Shown here: positions 62,803-64,000 of the stretch, piece by piece | Position numbering within the stretch: the first letter of the stretch is position 1 | How the letters are laid out: each line of letters opens with the position of its first letter | Assembly: GCA_964017065.1 (NCBI GenBank) | Contig: OZ024786.1 | Span: forward strand, 14,171,764 to 14,235,763 | Direction of reading: 5' to 3' | Origin: Haliclona indistincta | Taxonomy: Eukaryota; Porifera; Demospongiae; Haplosclerida; Chalinidae | DNA: 64,000 nucleotides | The notes under the pieces: generated by a model | Databases searched by the model: none | Seen by the model: only the letters and a program-made list of their open reading frames with translations | Told to the model about the DNA's origin: nothing | Program-made: the position numbers and the translations under genes

Positions 62803-63792
62803 ATGGCTACTAAACTAGTCTGTCTACTGATCAGCTCTTACCTGCTGTTGGCTGGTGACTATTATGTAGTGAGTGGGTTCACTCCAGTCACCTACTCTTC
62901 TCAGAGCTCTACTGCAGAATGTGGTCAGAGCGACCCTCTACAAGATGACCAGTTGATGGAAGCACTCAGCAAGATCCATCAGGAGCTAGGTCCTCCAGGA
63001 TGTCACCCTCCTCAAAACAGATCTTGTAAGGAAATTCTCCACTGCTTCCCATCAGCTCCCTCAGGCTACCATGAGATACGTGTTCCCAATGGCTCACTAG
63101 TACAGGTCTACTGTGACATGGAGGGGACCAACTGTGGAGCACAAGGAGGCTGGATGAGAGTGGCCAATGTTAATATGTTACAGGATGGTGCCAGTTGCCC
63201 TCAAGGACTGACACAGAAGACCAGGTCAGGACTGACTCTCTGTGGACAAAGTGCCAATGGTTGTCAAGGAACATTGTTCTCTGCACTAGGTCTCAGCTAC
63301 TCACGAGTGTGTGGCCAGCTACGAGGATACCAGTTCGGTACAACTGATGGATTCGCACCTTACTTCGAGAATAACAATGTACAACTTAATCAAGGTTACG
63401 TTGATGGAGTGTCCATCACATATGATACTGCATCACCCAAACACATCTGGACATATGCTGTTGGGTATACTCTTGCTCTAGACGCTAGTTCTCGTCCATG
63501 CAATTCAGGCAATGCTGCTTATGTTCCTCCGTATGTTGGCAATGACTACTACTGTGAGACTGGTAACAATGCTGTTAGTCTCTTTAGGGGATTTCTTCCT
63601 GGTGATCCACTGTGGGATGGGCAGCAGTGTGTTGGTGTGGAGGCTCCCTGCTGTACTCACCCCAACATGCCGTGGTTCATCAAGACACTCGGCGAGACCA
63701 CCACTAAGGAAATTCAGCTGAGACTGTGCATTGATGAACTAACTATAAGTGAGGAGACTCTACTGCAGTTGATTGAACTGTATGTGTACTAA
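62803..63792 (+). CDS. Secreted fibrinogen-like/variable-loop protein, copy 12
   Basis: 329 aa. Most altered constant half: DYYVV, CGQSDP, CHPPQNRSCKEIL, NCGAQGGW (Gly to Ala), VANVNMLQDG (loses the NMS sequon). Loops: TTDGFAPYFENNNVQLNQG with VDGVSITYDTASP, YTLALDASSRPCNSGN (CPC reduced to RPC, so two or more Cys fewer), NNAVSLFRGFLPGDPLWDG. TTTKEIQ replaces TTTEDIQ. Tail IDELTISEETLLQLIELYVY. Sub-group with copy 7 in loops and 3' flank. Probably functional, but relaxed constraint on the framework is possible. Confidence 0.92.
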   Translation: MATKLVCLLISSYLLLAGDYYVVSGFTPVTYSSQSSTAECGQSDPLQDDQLMEALSKIHQELGPPGCHPPQNRSCKEILHCFPSAPSGYHEIRVPNGSLVQVYCDMEGTNCGAQGGWMRVANVNMLQDGASCPQGLTQKTRSGLTLCGQSANGCQGTLFSALGLSYSRVCGQLRGYQFGTTDGFAPYFENNNVQLNQGYVDGVSITYDTASPKHIWTYAVGYTLALDASSRPCNSGNAAYVPPYVGNDYYCETGNNAVSLFRGFLPGDPLWDGQQCVGVEAPCCTHPNMPWFIKTLGETTTKEIQLRLCIDELTISEETLLQLIELYVY

Positions 63793-64000
63793 CACAAACA
63801 TGACAATCGTGCTTCATATTTCATCATGTGTACTTTTATTGCTTTGAACACAATATAGCACTTGTTAGATTGATAGTAGTAAGACGTGATGAGTGTTAAA
63901 ATGGCAGCCAGCACGCTTCACGTCAATTTCGATCGACAATATTATAGGTCAACCATGCTTTGACCGATAAATCAGTTAAAGCATGGTAGTTAGTGCTAAC
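63793..64000. repeat. 3' spacer shared with copy 7
   Basis: Matches 23278-23400 (TAACACAAACATGAC, CTTTTATTGCTTTGAACACAA, TTAGATTGATA, TGTTAAAATGGCAGCCA). The window ends here, so the array may continue beyond it. Confidence 0.75.

Overview
The window looks like nuclear DNA from an early-branching animal, most likely a demosponge; this is inference, and no species-diagnostic marker was found. It is AT-rich with large non-coding gaps, eukaryotic signal peptides, AATAAA sites after several genes, one nuclear-type tRNA-Lys, many small non-autonomous DNA transposons and no operon structure. The secreted fibrinogen-like and beta-helix multi-pass protein types seen here are, from memory, abundant in sponges and other non-bilaterians.

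The dominant content is a head-to-tail, plus-strand array of one multigene family. Twelve copies are complete, single-exon ORFs of 326-331 codons (starts at 5221, 7122, 10148, 13837, 16347, 19385, 22288, 33537, 44603, 52032, 56000, 62803). At least eleven more are truncated, frameshifted or fused, and further scrambled fragments lie on both strands. Each product has a signal peptide, a short QDDQLM helix-like linker, an N-terminal fibrinogen-like subdomain (SGYHEI, VYCDME, NCGGQGGWMRV) and a family-specific Cys-rich C-terminal half (GYQ.G, YVDG.SITY, KHIWTYA, DYYCETG, NDPLWDGQQC, PNMPWF, ETLLQLI.LYVY). The first ~175 residues and the leader are almost invariant even at the DNA level. Variation is concentrated in three C-terminal loops and a short tail. 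That is the pattern expected of a secreted recognition repertoire kept alike by gene conversion and diversified in exposed loops; function is inferred, not shown.

A second gene type sits inside the array: an intact 1239-aa membrane protein (57532-61251) with a signal peptide, parallel beta-helix/Pmp-like repeats, a Cys-rich juxtamembrane region and 9-10 hydrophobic segments. A 5'-truncated copy (about 47000-49501) is joined directly to a broken fibrinogen-like gene at 46798, and a decayed relative lies at 6581-6780.

Layout: 1-5220 fragments and perfect hairpins; 5221-11128 three genes, a TA-flanked transposon and tRNA-Lys; 11129-23277 four more genes in duplicated ~1.5-kb spacers that carry inverted gene scraps, plus a TTAA-flanked element; 23278-27460 decayed copies; 27462-29480 a 41-unit, exactly 49-bp satellite; 29600-37960 foldback elements, 5' stubs, one full gene and a 1.7-kb segmental duplication; 38366-44200 a 5.8-kb element with split direct repeats resembling PAT/Ngaro tyrosine-recombinase retroelements but without recognisable ORFs; 44603-64000 four more genes, both receptor copies, a 1.3-kb palindrome and several MITEs. 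Because paralogous spacers supply empty sites, several transposon insertions can be defined to the base pair from this window alone.
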